This document shows, piece after piece, positions 23,725 to 36,000 of a DNA stretch of 64,000 nt. A program made the translations under genes and the position numbers. The notes beneath the pieces were generated by a model, which saw nothing but the letters and a program-made list of their open reading frames with translations, was not told the origin of the DNA and searched no databases. The stretch comes from Polysphondylium violaceum (taxonomy: Eukaryota; Evosea; Eumycetozoa; Dictyosteliales; Dictyosteliaceae). The stretch lies in the NCBI GenBank assembly GCA_000277445.1, contig AJWJ01000032.1:20666-84665 (forward strand), written 5' to 3'. How positions within the stretch are numbered: position 1 is the stretch's first letter; every line of letters starts with the position of its first letter.

Positions 23725-24284
23725 TCTATTTTACTACTACTACTATGATGAAAAAGATAATAAATATAATATAAAACAAAGGATAATTCGATAAACCTGC
23801 ACACACACAAACTATACAAATACACACTATTGCAATTGGGGCAATATCTATCTAGACACACACTTTTGAAAAAAACAAGAATAAAAAAAACTCTCACAAA
23901 GAAGAAGAAAAAAAAAAATAAAAAAAAACAAAAAAAAATAAGAATAAATTTGAGTTTTGAATATTTTAGGTGTATCTATTGATATATTTTTCAATGCCTA
24001 TAACTACAACTATTTTATTGCAAAAAAAGGGCAATTTGTGTCACAAGTTTTCCTCACACAATAAAAAAAAATAAAAAATTAATTTAAAAAAAATAAAAAA
24101 TTTATTAATTTTTCAATTTCCCTCAAATGGGTGCATTGAATAAATTGAGCCCAAAACAGATACAGATAATAGCAGCAGAAGTAGTAGTAATCACATCAGA
24201 ATATGACATTTATCTAAACGCGCTCACTCACACATACTCATACACATACCATACCCATCCCCAAATAGATAATATAATAATAAT
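23725..24284. other. shared divergent promoter region, Atg11/FIP200 and DnaJ
   Basis: 560 bp between two divergent starts. CA-rich patches (23790-23860 and 24225-24265) flank a poly-A/T-rich core at 23880-24100. No heat-shock-element array (repeated GAANNTTC) was obvious. No ORF. Confidence 0.5.
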
Positions 24285-25976
24285 ATGAACAGAAACAATG
24301 AACAGATACCAGACTATTACAAGGTGTTGGAGGTATCACGAGAGGCAGATGCAGAGACGATCAAGAAATCATTTAAAAAACTAGCTCTCAAATATCATCC
24401 CGACAGAAACATTGGTCAGGAAACAGTGTCGGCTGAAAAGTTTAAACTAATATCAGAGGCATACACTGTGCTCTCTGATCAAAACAAGAAATTGGAATAT
24501 GATAGATATGTAAAAGATTTGTCAAACAATAACAACAATAACAACAGGTATGGTGGCGGAGGTGTGCCGCAATCGTATGCCACGCATTTTGATAATATAT
24601 TTGAACACTTTTTCAGAACGACAACTCCCTCACCCTTTGCCGAGTTTCAAACCGGACCTGCACCCACATCGCCACAGCAACCGTTCCATCGTGATGTGTT
24701 TAATGAAGATCCATTCTTTTTCCAACAACAGCAACACAGACCTTTTCATAACTTTATGAGAACACACCACCATCATCCCTTTCATGAGGACATTCATGAT
24801 CAGCATAGAAAGTATCATCAGTACTTTCAACAACAACAGCAACAACATTACCAGCATCACCAACAACAACACCAAAAACAAAAGCATCAGCATCAACAGC
24901 AGCAGCAACAACAGCAATCACCGCCGATTATTCCTGTTAAACGACCGCATAAAAAGAGGGAAAAGTGTGTGTATAGGTTGAATCAAACAATAGATATATC
25001 ATTTGCTGAATCAATACATGGCTGCGAAAAGACACTCTCGTTTCCCACCAAAGCAGCATGCCCAGAGTGTTTTGAAGTGATTTGCAGTCATTGCTTGGGC
25101 AATGGATTGGTAGGCATGGGCTATTGCCCCACTTGCGGAGGCGATGGCTACAAAAAGAGTTGTAGACTCTGTGACGGCACCCACGAGATTGAGACCATAT
25201 TCACCGACTCTCTTCTCGTGCCGGCAGGCATCAACGATAAATCCAAACAAGAGATCTACGAGATGATTCAATTTAACGAAACCATCCGCGACGATTACTT
25301 TGTCACGGTGCAATTCAAGGTCGAGCAACATCCCTTCTTTAAGAGAAAAGACAGCAGCTGTCACATCAATGTGCCTGTGAGCATTACACAAGCACTGTTT
25401 GGTGCCACACTCACCATACCCACCATCCATGCCCAAGAGATCATCATTAGCGTGCCGCCATTCAAAAACAATTTCAACAACTCGAATGACTATATATCCA
25501 TCCTGCCCCGCTTTGGGTTCAAAGACCCCGATGGCGGCGGTATTGGTGACATGTACATACACTTTATCATTGAGATGCCCACCATCGCCGACCTCAGTCC
25601 CCGTGAAATTGAACTCTACAAAGAACTGGATGCCATCGGTGCAAACAAAACCTCTCAACAGCAAAGTCAATTTAATGAATTTAGAATGAATTGGAATTTA
25701 GAAAACCTAAACAACAACAGCAGTAATACCAACAGTCTTAGAAGTAGTCCAACTCTTGATGATAAATTAAACCACGACAATAGCAATGATGGTGATAGTA
25801 ATAGTAATGGTCATAGTAATACTACAACTACTACCACCACGACTGCTGGAAATAATGTTAATATTATTCATAATTATCAGCAACAACAACAACAAGACCA
25901 ACAACAATCAAATGATTTCCAACAAGACTTTGTAAATATTGTAGATATGGAAGAACAAGACGATTACGATGAATGA
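24285..25976 (+). CDS. type I DnaJ/Hsp40 co-chaperone
   Basis: Co-chaperone that stimulates Hsp70 ATPase and delivers clients. Single exon, 563 residues. The J domain occupies about residues 8-78 with the essential HPD in [11 protein letters not shown] long His/Gln/Phe-rich linker follows (about 85-220). A Cys-rich zinc region then has four CxxC pairs: [20 protein letters not shown] and CRLCDGTH; only the middle two keep the full CxxCxGxG form. The substrate-binding C-terminal beta domains follow ([15 protein letters not shown], then [19 protein letters not shown]). The tail is Asn/Thr/Gln-rich and ends acidic, without a CaaX box. The canonical Gly/Phe region is replaced by the His/Gln tract, so cytosolic DnaJA paralogue identity is uncertain. 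Confidence 0.9.
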   Translation: MNRNNEQIPDYYKVLEVSREADAETIKKSFKKLALKYHPDRNIGQETVSAEKFKLISEAYTVLSDQNKKLEYDRYVKDLSNNNNNNNRYGGGGVPQSYATHFDNIFEHFFRTTTPSPFAEFQTGPAPTSPQQPFHRDVFNEDPFFFQQQQHRPFHNFMRTHHHHPFHEDIHDQHRKYHQYFQQQQQQHYQHHQQQHQKQKHQHQQQQQQQQSPPIIPVKRPHKKREKCVYRLNQTIDISFAESIHGCEKTLSFPTKAACPECFEVICSHCLGNGLVGMGYCPTCGGDGYKKSCRLCDGTHEIETIFTDSLLVPAGINDKSKQEIYEMIQFNETIRDDYFVTVQFKVEQHPFFKRKDSSCHINVPVSITQALFGATLTIPTIHAQEIIISVPPFKNNFNNSNDYISILPRFGFKDPDGGGIGDMYIHFIIEMPTIADLSPREIELYKELDAIGANKTSQQQSQFNEFRMNWNLENLNNNSSNTNSLRSSPTLDDKLNHDNSNDGDSNSNGHSNTTTTTTTTAGNNVNIIHNYQQQQQQDQQQSNDFQQDFVNIVDMEEQDDYDE

Positions 25977-26809
25977 ATTAAAATTTATTTTAAGGCCTTG
26001 TGTTTGAATAGTCGTCATTTAGCCTTTTATTTTTTTTTTTTTTTTCCACCGCTTTCTTTCTATTTTTGTCATTCTCTCAAGTAAAAGAATTTCACACTTT
26101 CGAGATACGCGTGTGGAGTGCAGATATTTTCAAAATCCTTTTTTTTTTTGTATCAAAAGTTGATCACTTTGTGGTAGTTATAAATAAATAAATATCCCAA
26201 TCAAGTTCCAAATTCCTTGAAGACAAAAAAAGTACTCATTTTGGCCATATATTTTTCTTTTTTTTTCTTTTTATTTTTTTTTTCAAAAAACCGAATTCGT
26301 ACCCCTCTCATCGACCCCACACCCAAAAAATACAAAAATTTGTGGTGGTGTGTGTGTTGTTTGTGATGATATGATATTGTGATTGATTGTGTGTGTGTGT
26401 GAATAATATATAAATAATATTCAATATTAATTGTTGTTTTATTTCCTCAATATATATTTTGTTGCGTTTATGTTACACATCCATTTCATTCCCACCATAA
26501 AAATAAACAACACCAAAGATAATTTTTAAAAAATATTTGCAAAATAAAAAAAAATATCTAAAAATCTTCAGATTCATCAACCATCAGCCAGTGTGGATAT
26601 TAGATAAAGAGAGTGTTTTGTTTTGTTGTGTTGTGGTTCAGAGATACTTTTATATTTTTTTTTTCCATTTATACACACCCAACACCAATTTGTACTTTGC
26701 GTTTCTTTTTCTATCTCTCACCTATCTTTGTACATACAGCATAATATATCATATCATATCATATCATATAATATAATATAATATAGTCGTACATTAGGAG
26801 GAGAGAAAT
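25977..26809. other. intergenic region upstream of the kinase gene
   Basis: AT-rich, with GT runs at 26343-26400, T runs near 26024-26046 and a pentanucleotide CATAT repeat next to the kinase start (listed separately). A 79-codon forward ORF at 26537-26776 is low-complexity and featureless. No other gene is supported. Confidence 0.5.
26746..26785 (+). repeat. CATAT/ATAAT pentanucleotide repeat
   Basis: Four CATAT units pass into three ATAAT units within 40 bp, ending 25 bp before the kinase start codon, so it probably lies in the 5' UTR or core promoter. Confidence 0.85.
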
Positions 26810-29452
26810 ATGGGGGACAGGGACAGTGATTCATCCACCCTCCATTCACTAGGTTCGCCACCTATCACATTAGAGTCTTCGTTTTCGTCGTGTAACAATA
26901 GCGATAGCCATACTATCAGCAACAACAATAATAATAATATGAATGTCACAAACAATACGATTAGCAGTAGTATTAGTACAACGTTTAATAACAATAGTAG
27001 TAGCAATTTAAATATCTCAAGCAATAGTACAGCAACTGTAGCAACAACAACCACCACACCTATATCTTTTAAACCAACAGCAACGCCATCAACAAAAATG
27101 GATCTCATAGAAGAGAACATGATGTCTGAAATCAACATTACCAACAATGACGACGATGACAATCAAAAAGCCTATACTCTTCAAGACGTACTAGAGAATC
27201 AAAGAGAGTTGTACAGTTCATTATATGTTGGAGACTTGAGGCAAATATTTTCAATTAAAAGATTTAATTTCGAAGAGCATGAAAAGATCAGATGTCTTGG
27301 TTTTGATTCAACTCTAGAACCAAGTGAATCAATTCAAAAGGTAAGTAATAGAAACAATAACAGCAATATACCCTATATTAACAGCATTCTACATGAATAG
27401 TATTTACAATATCAAATTATAGATTGTGAATCAGATAATGATATTTTATCAATTACCAAACAATTTGAACAATTTTCTCAATTGATCCTCGGTAGAGGAC
27501 AAAGTACACCAATCCTGATACAAGAGTCTTGTTTTGGATTGATATTGGCAGCCATTTATTTTATTAAATACGAGTTGTTTTCGTTACCTCAGGCACACGA
27601 CCTCATTGGCTACAATGATATGTTTGGTACAAGCAAGAAACATTCTCATTATGAAAAAGTTGATTCCTGCTCTCTTATCAATGATATCACTACCTATTAT
27701 TATAGAAATATGACTAAAAGAGGTAGTACAGTAATAGCAACAGGTGTAACAACAGGATTTGAAGATAATAATTATAATAATAATAACAATGATTATCATC
27801 ATAGTAGTAAAGAAAAAGAAAAGGAAAAGGATGGTGGCGGTAGTAGTAAACAAAAGTCAAGTCTATTGAAAAAGATATTCAAGACGAGTAAAAAAAAGAC
27901 AAGTGGTAGCAGCAGTAGTAAATCAAGCTCTGCTACAGCAAAACAAAACAAAGAGTTGAGTGAACAACTTGAAAGAGAGAGAGTAGAGAAAATGGATCCC
28001 GCTGAACAACTGAGATACCATCAACAACTAATAGAAAAACATCAACAAGAATATCAACAATTTCACAACAAAGAAAAGGAAAAAGACAAAGATAGTAATG
28101 GTAGCAATGGCAACACCAACGGTACACCCCCAGGATCACCAGGTGGTGGTGAACACAATGATTTGGATAACTATGATAGATCAGATCCCAGTTCAAAGAG
28201 TTCAAAACCAATTATTGCACCAAACTGGACAACACTTCCAGAGGAATATAAAACCGTTGTTAAAGGATGGGATATTAAACAAAATCTACTTGATCAATAT
28301 TGGGATGTCACTCTTAGTCTGCTACACTTTCAAACAAAACTTAAATTCTATACCCAAGAACCACCAAAAACCGAGAGAAGAAAGTATTATCCAATCACAT
28401 ATAATCAATCAACCACTGTCTCTATTCAATCCGAACCAAACTCTACAACTATATCATCAGCTAGTGGTGGTTCAAAATCATCAACTACATCTACTACAAC
28501 AGCATCTACTAATAATACATCTACCACTACAACTACAACAACAACAACAACAACTACTAAATTCCAAAAGAAACCATTTGACCAACTATGTAAAAAACCA
28601 TCAACTGATATAAAGAAATTGTATACTATTCGTGAACGTGTTGGAAAAGGTGGATTTGGTCAAGTGTATTTGGCAAAGAGTAATGTGGATAAGAGTAAAT
28701 CAAGAATTGCCATCAAAAGGTTACCTCATACGAGAAAGAAGGAAAAGAAATTCAATATCAAAGAGGTGCGTGTCTTGGAATTTGCCAAACACCCCAACAT
28801 CATCTCTTATCATGAATCGTTCTTCGTTAGCGACGAAGTTTGGATTGTCATGGAGTTTATGGAGGGTGGTACATTATCAGAGGCATCTCACCAATATCCC
28901 TTCCAAGAGTCAAACATTGCCTATGTCGCCCGTGAGGTGTTGCAAGGCTTGGCCTATCTACACTCTAATAACTTGGTTCATCGAGATTTGAAATCACAAA
29001 ACATTATGATGACCACCGCCGGTGAAATCAAACTCATCGATTTCGGTCTCTGTGCCAATCTGTCCAAGGGCGAGAGAATCAGAATGTGTGGATCACCGCT
29101 TTGGATGTCGCCCGAGATGATCCAACAAAAGCCCCATGGCTATCAGGTCGATGTCTGGAGTCTGGGCATCTGTTTGCTGGAATTGGCCAACAGAACCAAC
29201 AAGCTCCGTCGAAATCCCGTCAAAACAATGTTTATGGTTGGCTCCGAGGGTGTCAAAGAGCCCTTTGAGGACCCCAATAAATGGAGCGACCATTTCCACG
29301 ATTTCATCTCAAAGTGTCTTCAAATGGACCCCCAAAAGCGTCCCCCCTGTTCAGAATTACTCAAACATCCATTCCTCGAGATTTCAGACAATAAAAAGAA
29401 AATGGGTAAAATATTATCATCTATATTCCTTAAAAATATAGTTGGTATTTAA
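26810..29452 (+). CDS. STE-group serine/threonine protein kinase with long N-terminus
   Basis: Exon 1 is 26810-27340 and exon 2 is 27401-29452 (60-nt intron, GTAAGT...AATAG, phase 0), 860 residues. The kinase domain is at about residues 584-840 with all catalytic parts: [12 protein letters not shown] loop, IAIKRL Lys, KEVRVLE Glu, HRDLKSQN loop, DFG near 724 and [10 protein letters not shown] at the substrate lobe. The activation-segment sequence is of the STE20/PAK kind, and the overall layout recalls the Dictyostelium Mkc kinases (inference from memory). The N-terminus holds Ser/Asn/Thr tracts, a conserved-looking segment ([18 protein letters not shown]), and a basic Ser/Lys patch near 350 ([16 protein letters not shown]) that could bind membrane. 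No CRIB motif is seen. Confidence 0.87.
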
Positions 29453-30316
29453 CAATAACAATAAATAGTCGTAATCAATCATCAAAACACTAAACAACAA
29501 GCAATTGCAACAATAATAAAAGAAGACAAATAAAATTTATTAATACAACATGATATCATATCAACTAACCCCAGAATGAATCATGGAATGTCATTTTTCG
29601 ACTTTGAAAACTGAAAAAAGTTAATCGAACAACTTGTGACTTGTGTCACTGAGATTTTTTTTTTTTTTTTTTTTTATTAAAAAAATTGCAAAAATTGCAA
29701 CAAAAGATTTCTTTTGATTTTTTCAATTTTTTTAAAAAATTCTTATTCTGTGTACGAAATTGATTCTATAGATTATTATTACTAAATTGTAACACTAATA
29801 ATCCTTTCATTGTAAAGAGTAATAAAATAAATAAGGGTATGATAAATTTGATACATCACACATATATACAGATGAGTATTACTTTCTCATGTGATTTGTT
29901 TTAGGAAATAGAAAGTGTGTCGCGTGTGTTGTGGTGGTGTGTATCTCCTACAAAAAAAAAGAAAATGACCCCTTCAACACACTACGCTCTTTCTTTCTAA
30001 TCCAACAAAAAAACACAAAATACATAATCACACAGAAAGAACAACATAATAATACATACACTTATTTCAAACATTTAGTTTTTGTTCATTCATTCATTTA
30101 TTTATTTGTTTTAAATCATGATATTTTAAAACTATTATTGTTGGGTAAACCTCATTCTCTTTGTTATCTCTTGAAATCTCATTCTAACACTAAACTTACT
30201 TTTAAACAAACAGATCATTAGGTTTCATTTTCAATAATAAATATAGTGTAATATTAATATAGGAAGTAAAGGATAGATAGTAAAATAATAGATAAATACA
30301 CATAAACAGTCTAAAG
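29453..30316. other. intergenic region
   Basis: Between the kinase gene and the Cys-rich surface-protein gene (both +). It has a poly-T run at 29648-29673, GT-rich DNA at 29910-29942 and otherwise AT-rich sequence. A 96-codon forward ORF at 29931-30221 uses a GTG or TTG-like start and has no family features. No gene is supported. Confidence 0.5.
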
Positions 30317-31992
30317 ATGAGGAATTCAATATCGCTGCTATTAAAGATATTCCTTTTATCATTTGTATTGATCTCTTTATATAATGGTTTAGGTATGTAG
30401 TTTGTGTTTGTAGTAGTGGTGATGTCATCATTATTGCAATCAAGGTTATATAAACATTATGATTAATAATATACTTTTTATAAACAACAACAACAACAAA
30501 AACAAAAACAATATAACAAAATACAGCAAATAGTGAAAGAGTTAAAATAGCAATTACAGATACAGATAAATTGGTAGAAAATGATAATAGTTTTTTAGAG
30601 AGAAAACATAGAAATAAAGGTGATTTCCCACCACATGATGCAGATGATGGTGATCAAGGATTTACACCTATTGACGAAAATAGTGATGGGTCAGATAGTA
30701 ACCAAGATAGTAAAAGTGAAAGTAGTAATAGTAATTCAACTGAACCAACAGAGGCACCAACATTTTCGCCAGATCCTACACCTACTCCATCAAACTCTTC
30801 ATCAGAATCATCTCATTCCTCTGAAGAGCCAACAAATACACCAAAACCAACTCCTTCAAACTCTTCATCGGAATCATCACACTCTTCTGAAGAACCAACA
30901 GTGGCACCAACAGTTTCGCCAGATCCTACACCTACTCCATCAAACTCTTCATCAGAATCATCAGAATCATCAAAATCAGAATCAGAATCATCTCATTCTT
31001 CTGAAGAACCAACTAATACACCAAAACCAACCAATACACCAGATCCTACACCAACGCCATCAAACTCTTCATCAGAATCATCTCATTCCTCTGAAGAGCC
31101 AACTACAACACCGAAACCCACTACAACACCAGAGCCAACAAATACACCATCTCCTTCTCCTACCCCTACCCCTACTCCCACTCCTACAACAACACCCAAA
31201 CCAACACCCGACAACTCTACCTGTCAAATGTGTCCAGCTGGCACTTTTGCCAATATAAAGAATCCCAATTGTTCAGGTTGTAATTCAGGCAGTTGCAAGA
31301 GTCCCACTGCAAACTGTGAACTTTGTCCCAGTGGTCAATACTCTAATGTTCAAGGAGCATCAGAGTGCCAACCATGTTTGGACGGCACCACAGCACCATT
31401 AAATGGCTCCGCTACTTGTAGTTCCTGTGAGGCAGGTTACTCTAGTGACTCTGAACACATTAAATGTGTTCCATGTGCACCAGGTCTATTTTCAAATGAA
31501 GGCGAGGTGTGTCAAGATTGTGCACCAGGCCAATACTCCAACAAAGGTTCCCCCTTTTGCTCCAAATGTCCAACAGGCACCTACAACGGATTTGCGGCCC
31601 AACAATCATGCTTTGACTGTGGCACTAGATTCTATAATCCCGAGCAAGGCTCCACCTCTTCCAACAAATGTCTTTTATGTCCATCTGGCTCCTATTGTCC
31701 ATTCACTGCCACAGAAAATGCAGTTGTTTGTCCTGAGGACCATTTCTGCGCCGAAGGCAGCATGTCACCCACCAAATGCACATCATTCTACACCTCGTCT
31801 TTGGGTTCCGATGATTGTCATCCAAACAAATGGCTTTATGTAATTATTTTTGGTGTTACCGGTGCCATTGTCGTTGGTATTATTGTCGTTTGGAAATATG
31901 TTCAAATTCAAAAATACAAGAAAGCTCAATACACTAGTGAGGTAACTAGATTAATTCCAAAACCTGAAGGTCCAGAATATGGTGGATTCTAA
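30317..31992 (+). CDS. single-pass surface protein with mucin-like stalk and Cys-rich GCC2/GCC3-type repeats
   Basis: Exon 1 (30317-30392) encodes a signal peptide (MRNSISLLLKIFLLSFVLIS); exon 2 is 30527-31992, in phase through a 134-nt intron; 513 residues. After a short acidic segment, about residues 75-240 form a Ser/Thr/Pro stalk with repeated SNSSSESSHSSEEPT units separated by PTPTPS-like spacers, a likely target of O-glycosylation. Cys-rich repeats follow (CPAGTFANIKN, CPSGQYSNVQGASECQPC, CAPGQYSNKGSPFCSKC) of the ephrin-receptor-like GCC2/GCC3 type. A TM helix near 455-475 (YVIIFGVTGAIVVGIIVV) precedes a 30-residue cytoplasmic tail ending EYGGF. It has no enzymatic domain. A role in cell-cell or matrix contact is inference. 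Confidence 0.82.
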
Positions 31993-32772
31993 AAAAAAAA
32001 CACACATTACATTTATTATGTTTTGTTTTATTATCTTTTTTTTTCCTATTCATCATTCTTAATCTACACCAACAACATTATATATATATACACACAAACT
32101 ATTTCAAAACAAATACTTTTTTAATTTTTGTGTTTTTGTACATTTAATTTAAATAATGTTCATTTATCCCTCCTCCTCCCAAATCAATCATAGCAAACAA
32201 ACCAACAGCAACAATAATTAATGTAATAATGTAATATTATTACAAACCCAAAAACTCCCCTTTCCCCTTTAAAATTAAGATTTTATTGATGTGATTGTAA
32301 GTGATCAATCATTTTATAAAATTCAATGACAATAAATAAAATAATAATTTTTTTTTAAAAAAAGATAGACTTTGATAACACCACCAAACTAATTTCTTAT
32401 ACCTCATCAGATGAACTCGGTTCTGATTCCCCTGATGAGGATGATGATTTCTTTGATTAAAAATTATGCCCAGTCAATCCATTAACAATCCTATTATAAC
32501 AACGATTCAGCTCCTTTACTAAACTAACTTAAACAAAGACAAACATACTCTAAAAAACTGATAAAAAAGAAAAAAAGGGACAATGAATAAAATAAATAAG
32601 AATCTACTCTTGTTTTATTTGTATGTGTTTGTTGTTTTATATACATAATCTTTGTGTTTGTGTTTACCACTTTGTTGTATGCTGTGTATGTATTATGTGG
32701 CTTTGTTTGTGCGCTATATTCATAGTTATTGTTGTTTGATCTCTTTTTCTTTTCAAACTGTATTGAAATTGA
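31993..32772. other. intergenic region with an orphan exon-like block
   Basis: 3' flank of the surface-protein gene and of the small membrane-protein gene (convergent). Apart from the block at 32365-32460, the DNA is AT-rich with GT-rich patches at 32625-32720. No complete gene could be built. Confidence 0.5.
32365..32460 (+). other. orphan terminal exon candidate with acidic C-terminus
   Basis: A well-formed intron (GTAAGT at 32297 to AAAAG at 32364, 68 nt) precedes a 31-codon frame starting IDFDNTTKLISYTSS and ending in the acidic GSDSPDEDDDFFD before TAA. Only phase 0 is open. No upstream exon with a start was found, so it may be the end of a small multi-exon gene or an alternative 3' exon. 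The same DNA contains a 9-bp inverted repeat (32402-32410 with 32432-32440). Confidence 0.35.
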
Positions 32773-32931
32773 TTATTTGTAACGAATTCCGAAAAGATTT
32801 ACAGTAAATTGTCTAAGATATTTATTCCAGACCATACAAAATATAGCAAAACCTATACCATTTGCAACACCTTGAATTAATCCATTGTAAAATGATTTTT
32901 TATACTTTTCAACTTGTTTATCGTGATTCAT
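32773..32931 (-). CDS. small single-pass membrane protein, 52 residues
   Basis: A complete minus-strand frame opens with ATG in an AAATAATG context and reads MNHDKQVEKYKKSFYNGLIQ, then a hydrophobic helix (GVANGIGFAIFCMVW), then a basic tail ending FGIRYK. Layout is a charged N-terminus, one TM helix of about 18 residues and a positive C-terminus, as in small subunits of mitochondrial or ER membrane complexes. I do not recognise the family. Such a stop-free, charge-patterned frame is unlikely by chance in this AT-rich DNA. It lies 92 bp downstream of the dhx38 stop on the same strand. Confidence 0.6.
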   Translation of the reverse strand: MNHDKQVEKYKKSFYNGLIQGVANGIGFAIFCMVWNKYLRQFTVNLFGIRYK

Positions 32932-33023
32932 TATTTCTTTTCAGTAATTGACTGATCTGCAAAATGATGAAAAAATTTTTTTTTTAAATTATATGAAAAG
33001 CCTTTTTTTTATTATCTTTAATG

Positions 33024-36000
33024 TTATAAGCCAAATCTATGAGGTGCTTTTTTTTGAGTTGTTGTTTTTGTTTCTTTTTTGCCTGGAATCACTATAGACG
33101 ATGATGATGACGCAGGTGCTTTGCTTACGCTTTGTGTTAAAAGTTTAGCAAATTTGTTTGATCTTGAAGAAGTAAATGATGATGATGATGATGATGAGTT
33201 TATGGTTGTTGTTGGCTTAACAATAGCAGTTTCTTTTTCTTGAGTTTCTTTATCTTCTTGAGCACTATTTTCTTCATCAACTTTTCTTTTACTTGTTGCA
33301 ACCTTTTTGTGACCTTGTTTGATTGTGAAAAACATTGGACCCATTTCAGCCAACCAAGTTGGATCGACTGCAGTTACCACTTGCATGTATTCTTTGGTTG
33401 TCATGACAAGTTCATGATAGACGATATAGTCGGGCGCATATCCAAGACCATACAATGCACTGGTTGGATGAAGAAAGCATGGCATACCGGTTCTCATATT
33501 GACATATTCACCAATACCTTTGATTTTGGCAGAATGATGGAAATATGAGGACGACAAAGCTTTTCTAATGACGTCCCAGTTGGAGCCACATGACTCGATT
33601 CTCATATTGTGCTGTTCCATGATATCCAGCAATTGACCACGGATTTCTCTTACTTTTCTCATGGCTTTTACGTGGACATAGTGCTCTGCGCACCATTGTG
33701 AGCTGTATTTATTGATTTTCCATTGCTGATATACATGTAGGAGGGTAAGATGATCACTCTCTGGAACAAAGAACTTCTCTCTGGCAGAATCACTTTCTTC
33801 CTCTGCACCCTTTGGTCGATAAAACACCGATGGTATAGAGAGCATAGAGACGATGGTGGCAATGTCCTCTGAACAGCCGAGAATTTCAGAAATGATCAAC
33901 ATCTTTGACAAGGGTGGATCAAGTGGGAATTCAACCATTTTGGTGCCTAATGGCGTGATGGCACCATTGTCGTCCAAGGCGCCAAGAAGCCAGAGTTGGT
34001 ACATAGAGTTGACGATATTGTCTTGTGGGGGAGGATCCATGAAATCAAAGTCTAACAGATTAACGATTCCCATAGATTTGAGATTCAATACAACATTACC
34101 CAAATTGGTTCTCTGTATTTCGGGTATATTGTTATCGAGCAGTTCGTTCTTGAACGCTGTTTCAGTGTAGAGACGATAGCATCTACCGGGTCCAGTACGA
34201 CCTGCTCTACCCGATCTCTGATTGGCATTGGCTTTGCTGATTGGCGTCACTTGGAGAGAGTCCATACCGACACGTGGATTGAATACCTTGAGCTTGCAAT
34301 AGCCCGTGTCAATGACATAGAGAATACCGTCGACAGTCAACGAAGTTTCGGCGATATTGGTGGCAATGATGCATTTTCTCGAGCCGGTTTCGGCGCGCTC
34401 AAAGATTTTGGCTTGCAAATCTGATGGAAGTTGAGAATAGATGGGCAAGAGGGTTAGTCTGGGGGCGTCTTTACCCAGTTGCTTGATTCGCTCCTCGACA
34501 GTGGCACAAGTGGTCTCGATATCTTCTTGACCAGTCATAAAGACCAAGATATCACCGGGTGGGTGAGTGATGTGAATCGACAGCACTTGTTTAACAGCGG
34601 CATCGACATAGTCTTCACAAGGGGTTTTGCTCCACATAACTTCGACAGGAAACGTTCGACCGGGAATAGTAAACACAGGGACATCACCGAAAAACATTGA
34701 AAACTTTTTGGAGTCCATAGTGGCTGAGGTGACAATGAGCTTCATGTCGTGTCTTCTTTGAAGCACCTTTTTAAGAATACCAAACAACACATCGGTATTG
34801 AGGGAACGTTCGTGGGCTTCATCCATAATGATTGCCGAATACTTGTCGAGATTGGGGTCATTCAGCGACTCTTTGAGCAAAATACCATCGGTCATGTACT
34901 TGATGGCCGTGTCTTTGGTTGTGCAATCTTCAAAACGAATAGAATAACCTACTTCCTCGCCCAGTGTGACACCCATCTCTTCAGATACTCTTTTTGCCAC
35001 ACTGACAGCAGCAACTCTACGTGGTTGGGTGCATCCAATCTTTCCATAGTTGCCATAGCCTTCTTCATAGAGATACTGAGTCAACTGTGTCGTCTTGCCC
35101 GAACCAGTCTCACCAACAATGATAATAATGTTGTTTTCCGAAATGACTCTCATCAATTCTGAACGACATCCATACACTGGCAAGAACTCTCGTTGTTCTT
35201 TGATGGTTTTGGTTCTGGCAAAATCGCTCGATGCCTCAGATTTGACAGAGAGATGGCTGGCAAATTGTGATTTCTCTTTATAGTTCTTTACTTCTCCCGT
35301 TTCCTTATCGATCTCTTCTTTGTTTTCCTCCAACTGATCTTCGGTCTTGACACCCATGATATTGCCCAATGCAGTGCCGCCGAGTTCCCATACTTTTTTC
35401 TGACTCTTTACACGATCTCTTTTTTCCCTAAACTCTCTATTCAACATACTTCCCTTTCTAGAGATAATGGCCATGTCTGATGTGACATCTTTCACCGTTT
35501 GTACTGATTTCTGTTGTCTATTTGATACCAGCTTTCCATCCAAAAAAGGTGGCACTGTGTTTTGAACGATAAGATGCACACGTTCTTCATCTTCTTCTTG
35601 GACATGATCTAAATCAATTTCATTCTGCAATACAACACCAGACTGCATCAATCTATTTGCTTCCCAACGACTATTGTCATCGTTCATTTGTGTTTGTTTG
35701 GTTGTAACTCTTTTCTTTTGTCTCTTTTGCATTTCCTCTTCCATCTTTTTAAATTTACTCTCATCGCCCAAGAATGGTCCATCTCTGGCATCATGCACAA
35801 TACCTTCACCTTCATCTGCATCATAGTAATCTCTATCAAATTCTTCCTCTTCTTCTCTTTCTTCTTTTATATGTTGTTTTTTATTGTTACTCCAAGAGTT
35901 GTATTGATGTGATGGTGTACGCATTGGTGTTTCATTTCCTCTATTATTATTATATCTTTTATCTGTAGACATTGGTTCTTTAAATTCATTCCTTCTAGGT

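Noticed and set aside
32402-32445. CTGATGAG as a hammerhead ribozyme core
   Set aside because: No matching GAAA and stem I/II/III arrangement around it; it is better explained by acidic coding sequence and a simple inverted repeat.
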